Source: Diphasiastrum complanatum (taxonomy: Eukaryota; Streptophyta; Lycopodiopsida; Lycopodiales; Lycopodiaceae). Taken from it: 64,000 nucleotides of DNA. Under the pieces are notes generated by a model. The model was not told the origin of the DNA and made no database searches. It saw only the letters and a program-made list of their open reading frames with translations. Each line of letters starts with the position of its first letter. Within the stretch, counting starts at the first letter, position 1. Made by a program: the position numbers and the translations under genes. Location of the stretch: positions 25,885,039 through 25,949,038 of the forward strand of contig CM055097.1 of NCBI GenBank assembly GCA_029204225.1, in the 5' to 3' direction. Shown piece after piece: positions 1 to 11,088 of this stretch.

Positions 1-205
1 TAAAATGAGTCACTTCCACTTGCTTACCCTTCTCATCATATGTGAGCCTTGAAGGTTGTTGCCTGTGCCTTGATGTCCTCCTTGGTTTTTGACTTGATGA
101 TGGCCCTTCATTATCAACATCCAAAGTACCATCATCCATGTCATCAACATCAAGCAGATCATAGTGATCAGGAAGATATGGCTGCTCCGGGACTGTCTTC
201 TTCTA
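1..205 (-). pseudogene. Copia pol fragment, linker between integrase and reverse transcriptase
   Basis: Read on the minus strand this stretch gives an acidic linker (LLDVDDMDDGTLDVDNEGP) followed by a basic R-R-T-S-R and QPSRLTYDE segment. That is the usual composition between the integrase and reverse transcriptase of plant Ty1/Copia polyproteins. The fragment runs off the left edge. It is probably the continuation of the Copia integrase piece at 925-1930, separated from it by a Gypsy gag fragment in the opposite orientation. No catalytic motif is present, so the call rests on composition and position. Confidence 0.5.
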
Positions 206-922
206 AAATTTGACATGATTATTTCAAGGGAAAAGCCTAAGAAGACGTAGACAATTATGTATCTCAATTTGAATAGATTGATGTGAGTAAGATAGAAAGT
301 CTAGATGCTGATAAATTGAGGATATTTTTTGGACTTTTTAAAAAAGAAGCCAAAACATGGTTCAGCCAAATTGAACCTGATTTGATAACAACTTGGGGAG
401 ATTTAAAAACCCAATTTTTGAAGCAGTTTAGAAAAATTGGCTATTAAACTCGAATTTTGGCCGAGTTGAATTCAGTAAGACAGAAAGAGAAAGAATCTTT
501 GAGAAAGTATACTCGAAGAGTGAAGAAATTAATTGGTCAATTGACTATAGTATACTCAATAGCTATGAAAATTGAATGGTTCTTGAGGGGATCACCCAAA
601 AGAATAGATCGATACTGCAGACAAGGTCACATTGATAGTTTGGAACATGTCATAGCTACTCAGAGGATTACGAGACTTCTCGAATATCAAGAAGTCGAAG
701 GTCAAAGAAGGAACTTGTTAAAAAGAAAAGACATATATATTCTTTAGATGACCAAGAATCAGTTTCTAAATCAGAAACAAGTTCATCCTCAAGTTCCAGA
801 TCAGACTCAGACAATTCAAGTGAAGATGAATTTCCAAGAAAAACTTTGAAATGCCATACTCATGTTAAAAAGATTGAAAAAGAATTCAAACCACAACATC
901 ACCACTTGAAGAAATCTTTGGA
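206..922 (+). pseudogene. Ty3/Gypsy gag fragment inserted in a Copia
   Basis: The plus strand encodes a retrotransposon gag-type segment: AKTWFSQIEPDLITTWGDLK, then FLKQFRK and a run of basic helices (LNSVRQKEKESLRKYTRRV) at about 457-560, and a serine/acidic then basic tail (about 750-915). The A-x-x-W-F and W-x-x-L-x-x-x-F-x-x-x-F spacing is typical of Ty3/Gypsy gag. In-frame stops (for example near 446) and a frameshift near 745 show it is dead. It separates two minus-strand Copia pieces, so it looks like a later insertion. Both borders are placed only to about 20 bases. Confidence 0.6.
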
Positions 923-924
923 AT

Positions 925-1930
925 ATTTCTCTCATAAAAAATGACATTTCTTCCAATGACCACTTTATTAGTAGAAGGAATGTAAACCTTGTAAGCTTTT
1001 CTCACCTCACTATATCCAACAAATATGTCTTTCCTTGAAGATTGATCCTCCTTTTTCCTATCATCAAGAGTTATGTTGACATAGCAAGTACATCCAAAAG
1101 TTTTAAGAACTTGACACTCGACCTTCTACCAAACAATACCTCAAAAGGGATTTTTCCATTCAATATAGCACTCGGCCACCTATGGCATAGAAATTTAGCA
1201 CACAATAAGGCTTGATCCCAAAATGGTTTTGGAAGATTAGCACCTAACCTCATGGCTTTTGCACCTTCAAACAAGGTTCTATTCTTCCTCTCGGCCACTC
1301 CATTTTGTTGTGGTGTCCTTGGGCTTGTGTACTCCCTCTTGATCCCATGCTCATCACAAAAAAGCTTTAAACCTGGTAGAAATATACTCACCACCATTGT
1401 CCTCAAGCACTTGATTTTGGTAGAGAATTGGACCTCCCTTGCAATCTTGAACTTGACAAAGACATCATACACTTCATCCTTGCTCTTTAGTAGATATATC
1501 CAACAAAATATACTAAAATTATCAATAAAGGTTACATACATCTTAGCACCACAATTTCTAATTGTAGTAACTCCACAAATGCACAACTTGAAAAGGCATC
1601 GTAGATCTAGATGTAGATTTCTTATAAGATAACTTATGTGACTTTGACAAAGCAAATTGCTCACAAACATTATTGATGCTAGTTAAGGAACTTGGAAGAC
1701 CAATCATAACTTGCTTTCTTGCCATTACCTCCAATGACTTCCAGTTGAGATGCCCCATCCTCTTGTGCCAAACCTCTTGCATTTACATTTTCTCTTTTGC
1801 CACACATCCAACTTGGTTAGTGATAACACAAGCATCAAGTTTGAATAATTTATCTTGCCTTTTGCCTCTTGCAATCACAATATCTTTTTTCTTGATCAAA
1901 CATGTATCACCCTTGCTTTTAGCATTTGAC
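925..1930 (-). pseudogene. Copia GAG-pre-integrase and integrase fragment
   Basis: The minus strand shows a GAG-pre-integrase motif (WHKRMGHLNWKSLEVM, about 1735-1775) and then the integrase core, with FIDNFSIFCWIYLLKSK, the [15 protein letters not shown] motif near 1280-1320 and a downstream F-V-G-Y-S-E-V-R-K-A-Y segment at about 960-1020. These belong to a Ty1/Copia pol polyprotein. The reading frame shifts near 1560 and 1125, and the CCHH zinc-binding region is degraded (CEQFALSKSHKLSY). Protease and reverse transcriptase are absent. The piece at 1-205 is the probable continuation. Confidence 0.85.
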
Positions 1931-2560
1931 TAACACTACGTAAGTTCACTTTCTATCACTCTGTTCGGATTGAAACATATCAAATGGTCAAGCCTCAACT
2001 TAGCCAGATGAGTTTGAATCAGACTAATTCTTATCTCTGAGCATTTTATGAACTTCGAACGCTTCCCAAATATCGCCATGGTAGTCTTCTCTATACGAAT
2101 CTCAAAACCGCACAGGATTGCTGTTTGAATACAAGAGCTCAATCATCACTGATCGTGCAGTGCTCAAGGGAATACTACGTAAAGTGGGTTCTGGATGCAA
2201 AGTTCTTCTTTTGATCCATTTGCCTACTGCTAGCCACTAACGAGTTCCACGTCCATCTCCGCAAAAGGGACATGTATTCCACCGCTTCCTTAATGATGAA
2301 CTAATACCAGTACTCGTCATTTGATTGACATAAATTTCTTCTAATGTAATTTAGATATTATTAATGATCGTTGTCACAACATTCTCTCGTACAGCCTATC
2401 AGTACGCAATCGCCCTACTTTCTTTATTTACCATCTCCTACTCGATCCTAGTTTACCCCACCCAACATCCATTATTATTCCTCTTTAAAAAACCACAAGA
2501 CCGCAGTTGAAGTATTTACTAGTATCCAAATGGTCATTACAACACTTCAGATTCTTCCTA
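1931..2560. other. Unassigned interval between two retrotransposon fragments
   Basis: I see no conserved protein motif on either strand. A 68-codon minus-strand open frame (2142-1936) has no recognisable domain. The interval lies between a Copia integrase fragment and a truncated Gypsy and is probably decayed transposon sequence. Confidence 0.4.
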
Positions 2561-2570
2561 AACATTATAA

Positions 2571-5500
2571 TCAACTGAACGAACAATAAAAATGTAAAAT
2601 AGTAATTGTCATAGTATCATAAAGCAAAAATTTTATTCTCTTTCTTAATACCTTGTTTCCAATTATTAATCTCTTTCGCCCTCCCTCCCCCACGCTTGGT
2701 GATACCCATTCACTACTTAGAACATGATATATGATACCCACTCTAAGGCATCTATCTAATTCGTCTTTTACTAACAAAGAATACTTTGGATTTAACATGT
2801 ATTGTCTCTGCCTAACATATTGCTCCTTGAATGAGATCTATTCGATATTCTCTCCATTTAACTGGTATTCCTATTAAATCGTCCATCGACCAAGCAAATA
2901 CATTTTCATATTTATGAAGAAGTAGTATGTACTCTTCACACTCTTGGTCTGATTGGTGTTTATATAAATTCAAAAATTTACCTCTACTAATTTCTATTTC
3001 TATAAAATCATTCTTATCAACCATTCCCTCAGGTTCCACCCAGAACTTCCTTCGACTCGGATGTTATTGGTAGTTCCGTTTCCTCTTCCTCATCAATCTC
3101 ATAGCATTCTATGAAATTGATCTAGGATTCAATAAGTCCTCCAATTTTCTCACCCCATCTTATAAGGTGACCCCCTATTGGATTGGCTGTGAGAATGTCT
3201 GGAAAAAATATTTGTTTGGTGGACCAATTTAGAATAGCATTTGCCTGATATAACCATGGTCTTCCAAATAATATTGAGTACAGTGGTGCATCTAATGGGT
3301 TCATGACAAAGAAATTCATGACAAACGTCTATGTCTCTATAATTACGCTAACACCTCAGGTCTCCTACTGGTATGCATTTAGATGCATTTGCTAAATGAA
3401 TTTTATGGTGAGTAGTAGGCTGGATCTGGTTTTTTAATCCTAACTCTTTAACCATTGTCTTGATCATTAAGTTAATATAGATCCTGAGTCTACTAGTATT
3501 CTATCAACAGTATGGCCACCTATAATGGCACTAATCTTTGGGACTCCACAATCTCCTCTATCTACATATTCTACTCTATTGCTGTATGCAGGTATGGAGG
3601 AAGATGTAGGTGTCTCATCTTCATATTTGTCCTTCTCCCAGGATACAGTAATTCTTTTATGACTTTTCCCTGATGATGTCTCCATCTGATCTCTGAAGGT
3701 AATTTCCTTCTTTTTCCAGTGAGTTATGACATCGTCTTGATAAAGCTATGGTCATCCTAATAATACTTTATAGATCAACTCTCTTGTAGTCTTTAATATA
3801 ATAAAGTTCATTAGAATCTTATGGTCTCCAATATAGATTGTAACTTGAGACAAATCCCCTATTGGTGATCTTCTACTTGCATCAGCTAATCTCAAATGTC
3901 TTAATGTGGGTGCTATTCTATGGTGAATGCCTAACTCGTATGAAATAATATTTACACCCCCTCTGCCATCAATTTGAACGCCTCTAATGTTAAGATCCTG
4001 AATGTTAATCTCCAGCGTTGGAACTATATCTTGTTCCGTTGATTGCACAGTGGTATTAACTGATGTTGAAGGTAATCCTTCAGGTTGTTTAAACCCAAAA
4101 AATTTAGCACGTATCGACTACCATAACCTGAAACTTCTAATTGCTGACAAAGTTTGCGATCTGATCAGCGACAATATCCACCAATTTTCGAGAGGAATTG
4201 GGTCCCTGAGACTGTTGCAATTGGTTCAAGACCTCCTACGTGACCTTGGCCATTTGACCTACATCCTTGTTAGATGTTCAACTTGTGCTTGGCCCTACAT
4301 CCTTGTTCAGGCCCATTTGCTACTCCCAGATTTTGATGTTGATGTTGCATCAAATTCTGATCATTAAAACGATTATTTATTCAAGGTGGAGGCAATCCTC
4401 GTTCCAAATTACCGATGCATTGTCGATGATATTGAACACAATTGAAAGACATGTGCCCCATTTGATTGCAAAAGTTACAAACATCCTATAGCAAATCTTG
4501 ACCGCACTGGTCTCTGAAATGGTCGTTGCGGCATCTGTTGCCCTTGCTGATAAGGTGCTGATAGTTGTTGCAACTGTGGCTGTGGTGGCTGTTGTTGTAG
4601 TGTTTGCAGCCCCTATAGTCCTTACAACTTGCAATCTTCTACAATCATTAGTCCAATGATTGTACATGTTACAAACGACACAATACCATGCACCATTGGG
4701 ACATTCATTGATATATGTTCCTCCTGATTACAGTTTGGACAGAACCGCACATTTCCCTGTCAGAATTCAATGGTAACCACGTCCTTATTCCGAATAGGCA
4801 TTTGTTCCTTATCTTTCCCCTTCTTTTTATGTTTTTTTGGATTTTTTTCTCTCATCAGAAGAGGAAGAATCATCTTCAGAATCTGTGGAACTGGAAGATG
4901 CAGAATCTGTATCAGAATCCAAATCTGACGAATCACTTCGCCAATGTGTTTGTGATGGCGACGATACTTCTTCTGAGTCTCTTCTTCTTCCAATTGCTGA
5001 GCCGCTTCGACAATCCGTTCCAACCCATGACCATGCAACGACGTGGTTTCCCTCCTAAGAACCTTATGCAACCCATGTCGAAAGTACTTGACACGTTTTG
5101 TGTCTGTCAATGGGTCTTGAAGGCTATTCTCAATAACTTTGAACCTTTGAATATAGGCCAATACATCTTCCTTCCTTTTTTGTTTAATTGTTTGAGGCTT
5201 ACAAGGATTTTCTCATCTTCATGTTCCTTCCGATATTGCTTCAAGAAAGCTCTTCATAATTCTTCCCAATTCTGGAATTCATGTAGCCCATACTGCAAAT
5301 ACTATTGTAGGCCATCCCCTTTCAGTGTTGTCGAAAGTAATTCCAACTTCCTAATGTCATGTCTCCTGATTTGCTTGACAAACCGCCATGAATTGGTGAA
5401 TGTGCATGTCGGGGTCATCATGCTTTTTCCCTTTGAAGCATTGGAACATTGTTGCCTGAGTACGTCCTACCGATACAACATCCATCCCGCGAAGAATCGT

Positions 5501-5650
5501 AGTCCTCCCTGGATCCAAAATACTAGCACCCGAAGACATTTGACAAATCTGCACCTATCATGGGTAATTCTACCCACAACTGGAAATCGGTCCTATCCAG
5601 ATTATGCAACCAGTTCGAATCCAGTGACAACAGAACCAAAAAGGTGTTAG
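2571..5650 (-). pseudogene. Ty3/Gypsy gag-protease-RT, truncated in the reverse transcriptase
   Basis: Minus-strand pieces lie in the order of a Ty3/Gypsy polyprotein. A gag N-terminus is at 5554-5357 and gag helices at 5161-4760 (KYFRHGLHKVLRRE). A degraded zinc-knuckle region follows at about 4700-4380, then a retropepsin-like region with VDGRGGVNIIS-type and LVDSGS motifs (about 4000-3470), a GRPWLYQANAILNWS segment (3260-3220), and the entry to the reverse transcriptase (YENVFAWSMDDLIGIP, about 2930-2870; KYSLLVKDELDRCLRVGIIY, about 2790-2725). Reading frames change repeatedly. RT catalytic motifs, RNase H and integrase are missing because the sequence stops matching near 2620. The long plus-strand open frame at 4715-5650 is only the antisense of this gag. 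Confidence 0.85.
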
Positions 5651-6861
5651 GGAGGTAAAATGTTCACCTAACTACCTGACACTAAACCATGTATAAGAAC
5701 ACTGCTATGCACAGAACCTTTACTACTAAATTATCACATACAACAAATTCCATACCGATAATAGATTAAGCTCATCGTACTAAATTGTAACCAAAGTCAA
5801 ACCCACAATAGTACAACAAATCCATACAACAAAATCATATTCCATGTCACTATCTACGAGGAACAATAATTGAAATTGCAGAATAAACACATCTCATAAA
5901 ACTCTAATTGACATTACCCCATTAACATTAACATAGATAATACACTGAATCAAGATTCCATATGGTCACAATAATCATAAAATCCATACAACAGAGTGCA
6001 CACACATCACCACATCACAACTGCTTAAATCCCTCTTGCAGCCTGCAGCCATGGTGTAATAATTATGACGTGCAACTCTTGGTTGGCTCTCATCTTAATT
6101 CTATGACTTGTACTTGAAAGTACTTCTCGTCCCTCAAGCTTTGTTCTTCTCAAAATTTGCACTCCTTTGCAGCTTGATTTCTGTCATTTTGACACAAATA
6201 CAAAGATCAAAGTGATCTTTATTGAAAAGAACAAGCTTCTAGATTTCTACTATTCTTACCTCACAAAGAATAGATGAAATTTGAATTCTAGAGATCCAAT
6301 TGATATCAACGACTCAAAAATAGACTTCTAGCTATTCTAAGCTTCTAGTCTCGGCCCTCACACTCTATCAAGAAGATTGAATGGAAGTAAATTGAGTTTT
6401 AGACAACCTTCTAACAAATCTCTCCAAAAATCATTGATTTTGACTTGTCTCGTACGAGGTTTTACTTTACTCTCTCTCCTACTCTGTGAAGAATCAACAA
6501 GACCTAAAAAATCAATTTTAAGGACCTATTTCAAAAGCCACAAAAATTGATTTGATGATCTGATATCAAATCTCAACTTTGGTTTTTGATTCTTGATGCA
6601 TTTCCTTCAATTTGCATCAAAAATTTCATCTACGAGTTGTCTTGCTACTTTGAAGATCAAACAAATAAGTGGAATTGAAAAATGCTCTAGCACACTCTCA
6701 CATGTAAAAAAAGGACAATTGTAGCTCAAATTCAAATCTAAACCTCAAATATCAAAGCAATCACCTTTATCAAACTCGCCCTCACAAAACTAGTTGTTTA
6801 GCACTATAACTTGCTAAATTTAGAGTTGTATATGGATCAAACACCTCTTTATCTTATACAA
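5651..6861 (-). other. Untranslated leader of the truncated Gypsy
   Basis: No coding potential was seen. The interval lies between the gag start near 5560 and the primer-binding site at 6862-6874, so it is best read as the 5' leader of the minus-strand element. Confidence 0.45.
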
Positions 6862-6874
6862 GACTCTGATACCA
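6862..6874 (-). promoter_or_regulatory. tRNA-Met primer-binding site of the minus-strand Gypsy
   Basis: On the minus strand the sequence is TGGTATCAGAGTC, matching the 3' end of plant initiator tRNA-Met (canonical TGGTATCAGAGC) at 12 leading positions. The adjoining LTR would start at 6875 (TGTTGAATTC in plus-strand view). A TATA-like stretch (CCATATATAGG on the minus strand, about 7051-7061) lies about 180 bases upstream in LTR sense. The outer LTR border could not be fixed because the 3' LTR has been lost. Confidence 0.65.
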
Positions 6875-7089
6875 TGTTGAATTCAGATTCTGATACCAAT
6901 TCCTATATGGAATATCATGTTAATTTGCATTGTTAGATCCATCTCATTGATCGTCTCCCTCCTATGGGTTGAGATACACTTCAATACTAGCAAGAGCAAT
7001 TACAAGAGTGTGAAAATACACAAAGGAGACTTCACACATGTGAAGTATAGTCCTATATATGGCCTGTTAGCAGAGTTTAATATTTACTA

Positions 7090-10000
7090 AGTTTTGATTG
7101 CGATATGATCACACAAAAACTAGTTTCAAGAAAGAAAAACCAAGACTAGCTTGTGAACTCCAAAATCATGCTTCTCACAATTAAGCTCCTCAACGAGCAA
7201 GTACATCAAAATCGTTATTGGGGCTAGCTAAGCAAAATTGTGTTCAGATGCCATGTCATCAGTAGATCTACCTACTCATCTCTAATTACCAAACATTAGG
7301 TCGGTCAACCAAGGTTGGTGTTTACCACCCTAATTTTCTTGATTTAGGAGTTAGGTCCTAGATTTTAGGAATCTGAACCAAATGACTTGCCTAACAACTA
7401 TGATTCAGATATGACAACCTAGGCCTATTTTTCAAATGTGGGAACAACTTCCACACATGTGAGATTTATGATGTACAAAATTTACATGGTTAATCAAGCT
7501 AGAATTTGCCAATTTTAACAAAAACAATCCAAAGAGAGTGGAGGTATATTACTTTGTATTTTAGTAGCACATTTTTGAACTTTTGGACTATATATTTTTC
7601 CCGTTTTGATGTTCATGCTTTCTTACAATCGGAGTCCTTTTGGCGATCTTTTGGTGGTATATGTGAAGCTCTATGCTCTAACAAGATTTAGAGCCTGCCA
7701 CAATTTTTGTGCTCATGGAGCCAAGTGTAAGCAGCCAACATTTTAATGTATTGTGAAAAATGTCATTCAAAGATAAAAGGTGTACTATTTGGGTGGAGTT
7801 TAAGGACAACCCTTGGTTCTTGAAAGCAAGAAAATGGTTGCCCTTAAACTTAGGGGAGCTAAGAGTGGCACCAAGAGCATACATTGTACTAAAGCCTATG
7901 GTCCTCATTGGAAGATATATTGAAGACTCAACTAAAATAATCTCTCCCTCTATTTTTGTATTTTTTTGTGTTTCAAAGCCATGTTGGTTGTACATAATTT
8001 GTTCTTATTTTCAATGAGGACTTTAGATCTTCCATTGGAGCGGATAACATAATGGTAGTAGTAGGATGTTTTATTAGTGTCAATAAGGACTTCAAATCCT
8101 CTATTGGAATTAATATGACATAGTTTATTCTTAGGTTAGGAATTTGTGTTCAATTCAATATTTCTCTTGCATAATGTTGTAGGGAGTGGGAGATGCTTGA
8201 GCATTTAAGTATAGTTGACATGTACAAGTTTGGATGTAGGGAGCATAAAAAAAGGTTGACTAGTAAAAAACATTTCATATCACCACTCTTGGATTTGACA
8301 GTCTTACAAGAGGAAGCATGAGGAGCTCAACTATTGAAAATCATACCATCCTCCTCTTTCCTCTCATGCATATGACATTACACGATATTTTCATAGGATG
8401 CCACTAGCCCCTACATATCACAATGGCCATTTATTCAGTTAGTTATCCAAGAGGCTATGATTGGACCCCAATAGTTCACACAACAATAAGTGCAACATCT
8501 TTTTTTGATGTCTATATCAAATAGATACAGCAAGGGGCTAACTAGAATTTCTTCCTTAGTACAATAGATGCCTATACCTTGATTTAAATTCTTGTTTGCT
8601 GCTTTCATCTGGTGTAGTTCTTGTGATAGTACATTAGAGATTGATTGCAATAATAACCTTAAGATAAAATATAAGAAGTGTGAAGGATAGAACTTTTTGT
8701 TCTATTATTTTGCATGTACACCTTGTGCATGGTTGCATTATAAATATTGTAAAGGGATTCACAAAACAACATCTCCTTAAAGATCCTTGACATAATAAAG
8801 AGCCTTCAACTTGGAAGGGAGGGGAGGACAAGAATGTGGCCTACAATTTTGACCTTGTTTTATTGTAACCTATTTCTAATGTTTTTTGTGGCCAAATTTC
8901 AATGTGGAGTGCTTGTGAATGATATGTTAGATCAAGCCCTGAGTGTGTATTCACGAGACATGATAATATTAGATAAGAGCACTAAAAGAATCAAGGGGAG
9001 ACATTTTTTCTATGTTCATCTTGTATGAATCATGGATTTTATCAAAACAATGAAGATGAGTTCTTTTTATTCCACTCCATTGATCACTTCTTACATTTGT
9101 TGGAATGTGCATGCTTTGTCATGCATACCATTCTCATACACTACCTACAAGAGGTGATGACATGGTGGACCCTCTTTTTGCTTAAAAAGTACATCATCAT
9201 CTAGACACACTACCAACTAACATAAAATCATATCGTTAACTACTATGATTTGTGGGGGATTAGAGAAGAGCCATCTATTGAGGCAATTTTAGCTAGGGAC
9301 TCTAGATTGACATGGAGGGGTGATGCTGGATCCACTTGTTAGATGTGGGTACATAATTCATGCATTCAAATTCGTTTGTATGCATGGCATCATCTTGGAT
9401 ATCAACCAATCTCTCTTGTAACTACTGGACCACCAATACAACAAGTGTACTTGCACCATTCTTTGATTTCTTCATGTGCTGCACATATTTGTTATTTCAC
9501 TTTGACCCTAATGTGTTGTGTAGGTCAACAACAATTACATATGAAGGTTGATTCGGATGATGAGAGAGAGATGCTCGATGACTAGGAACTGGATGATTTC
9601 AGAAATGGTAAGGCGGTGTATGCTTATTCTCTTGCTTCTTATGAAGATGTAATGGCAGATGTATGGCCACATTGGACACACCCTAACACATTCTTTTAGA
9701 GTGCGTACTACAAGATGACATTCCTTTGCACATGATGAGTCTACGGTGGCCATGCTCGGTGTTTACATACTTAGTAAGTAGCATTTCATATGACAATAAT
9801 CAATTCTTCAAGAGCATAACTCCTTAGTGGAAGGAATCATATAAAATTTTCCTGATTGTCTCGTATTCAAGAAATTCCTAAAAAATAAGGCTTCCTGTTC
9901 CCGTTCCCATTCCCATTTTTTCAGGGACTTTGTCGTTCCTGCTCCTTGCTCCCGTTCCCTGGTCACTATGATGCAAGGTCCTACTCTGGATGATTAGAAT

Positions 10001-10950
10001 TTTTAGGCCTAACTATCTTGTTAAGCTTAATGAACTGATCAAATTATCTATCACATGGTTTGACGGAGGTGACACTCATGGCACTTGGAGCATCTTGAAT
10101 TCCATTAGAGCATGCACCCATTATCCTGCACAAGCTAGTGCTTTCACCTCATGCTGTCTATTCCATGCATTATGCTGGTGTGATCTTTACGCACACTGAA
10201 GGCCTGCATTGAGGGCATATTATGGTTTCCTGGACCACGAGTCCCTCAACCCGTAAGGCCCTGAATACAGGCCTGAATTATACCCTTAACGTGGAAATAA
10301 GTTCTTGTTCATAAAAGTTGGACAGCAGCCATTAAAAGATTTGCTTTTCAAGGAAATGCATGATTCACACCAAGGAAACACAATAAAGCGTTCAGATCTA
10401 ATAAAAATAAGCATCTGCTGTGAATGTGTCACAGATATCGTAAAAGCTTGCAAAATCTTGCTCATAATTTGATTGCACGATTTGAGACTTTGGGCTAGTC
10501 CATTACAACTACTTGAATAGATGAACTACTTCAGTGGATCATCATGTCAAAAGAAATTTTCAGGCATGGAATATCTTGGTATCATGAAAGATCCCCTACC
10601 CTAAAACTAAGGCAGCTTCAAAATTTTAGCAGCCTATATTTCTGAGATAGAAGAAACGCTGTATAATGATGCCTTGTTTTCTACACAGCCATATCTGCAT
10701 GGTCCAAATCAGCCAAGTCCACGATTCATGCTACGCTGAAAATGCTCCAATGAGAAAAAGGGTAGTTGCGTTAGTCTATACACAAGTTAGGTGAATTGGA
10801 CAACCCCACAAGGGTTGTGAGAAGAATTTTGGCTAACACAGGTTGCCTTGAAACAGGCCCCATCATACAAATAGAGGAAAAAAATACTCATAAAAAATCC
10901 TCAGCTCAAAACTCTTTGAAATTTGAGCTAGGTAAAGTGCAGCAAATATC
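7090..10950. other. Downstream flank of UBA5 without a recognised gene
   Basis: No conserved domain was found on either strand. Open frames of 60-105 codons (for example 7995-7678 minus and 9343-9585 plus) have no recognisable motif and are interrupted by stops on both sides. The part next to 10955 should hold the 3' UTR and polyadenylation site of UBA5. A small run of GTTCCC-like units occurs at about 9896-9960. Confidence 0.4.
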
Positions 10951-10954
10951 ACAC

Positions 10955-11088
10955 TCAATCTGCATTTAGAGTTTGAAATTGCCTTTGTAAATCATCTAAG
11001 TCCAACTCTGTCTCTGGAAAATCGTCTTCAATCAAAACTTGTTTTTCTGAAGCTGGAAGCTCTCTTGATAGCCCGTCAGGAAGGAACT
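10955..11088 (-). CDS. UBA5: UBA5 last exon G, UFC1-binding C-terminus
   Basis: This 134-nt terminal exon completes a glutamate codon and encodes [20 protein letters not shown] and then [23 protein letters not shown] before TGA at 10957-10955. The P-D-G-L-x-x-E-L-P pattern and the C-terminal amphipathic L-D-D-L-Q-R-Q-F segment fit plant UBA5 tails that bind the E2 UFC1. The acceptor is ttttgcag|AGTTCC. Confidence 0.92.

Noticed and set aside
4715-5650. 311-codon plus-strand open frame, the longest on that strand in the first 10 kb
   Set aside because: It is antisense to recognisable Gypsy gag on the minus strand and has no domain of its own.
9343-9585. 80-codon plus-strand frame ending in an acidic tail
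   Set aside because: No recognised motif, and stops interrupt any extension in both directions.
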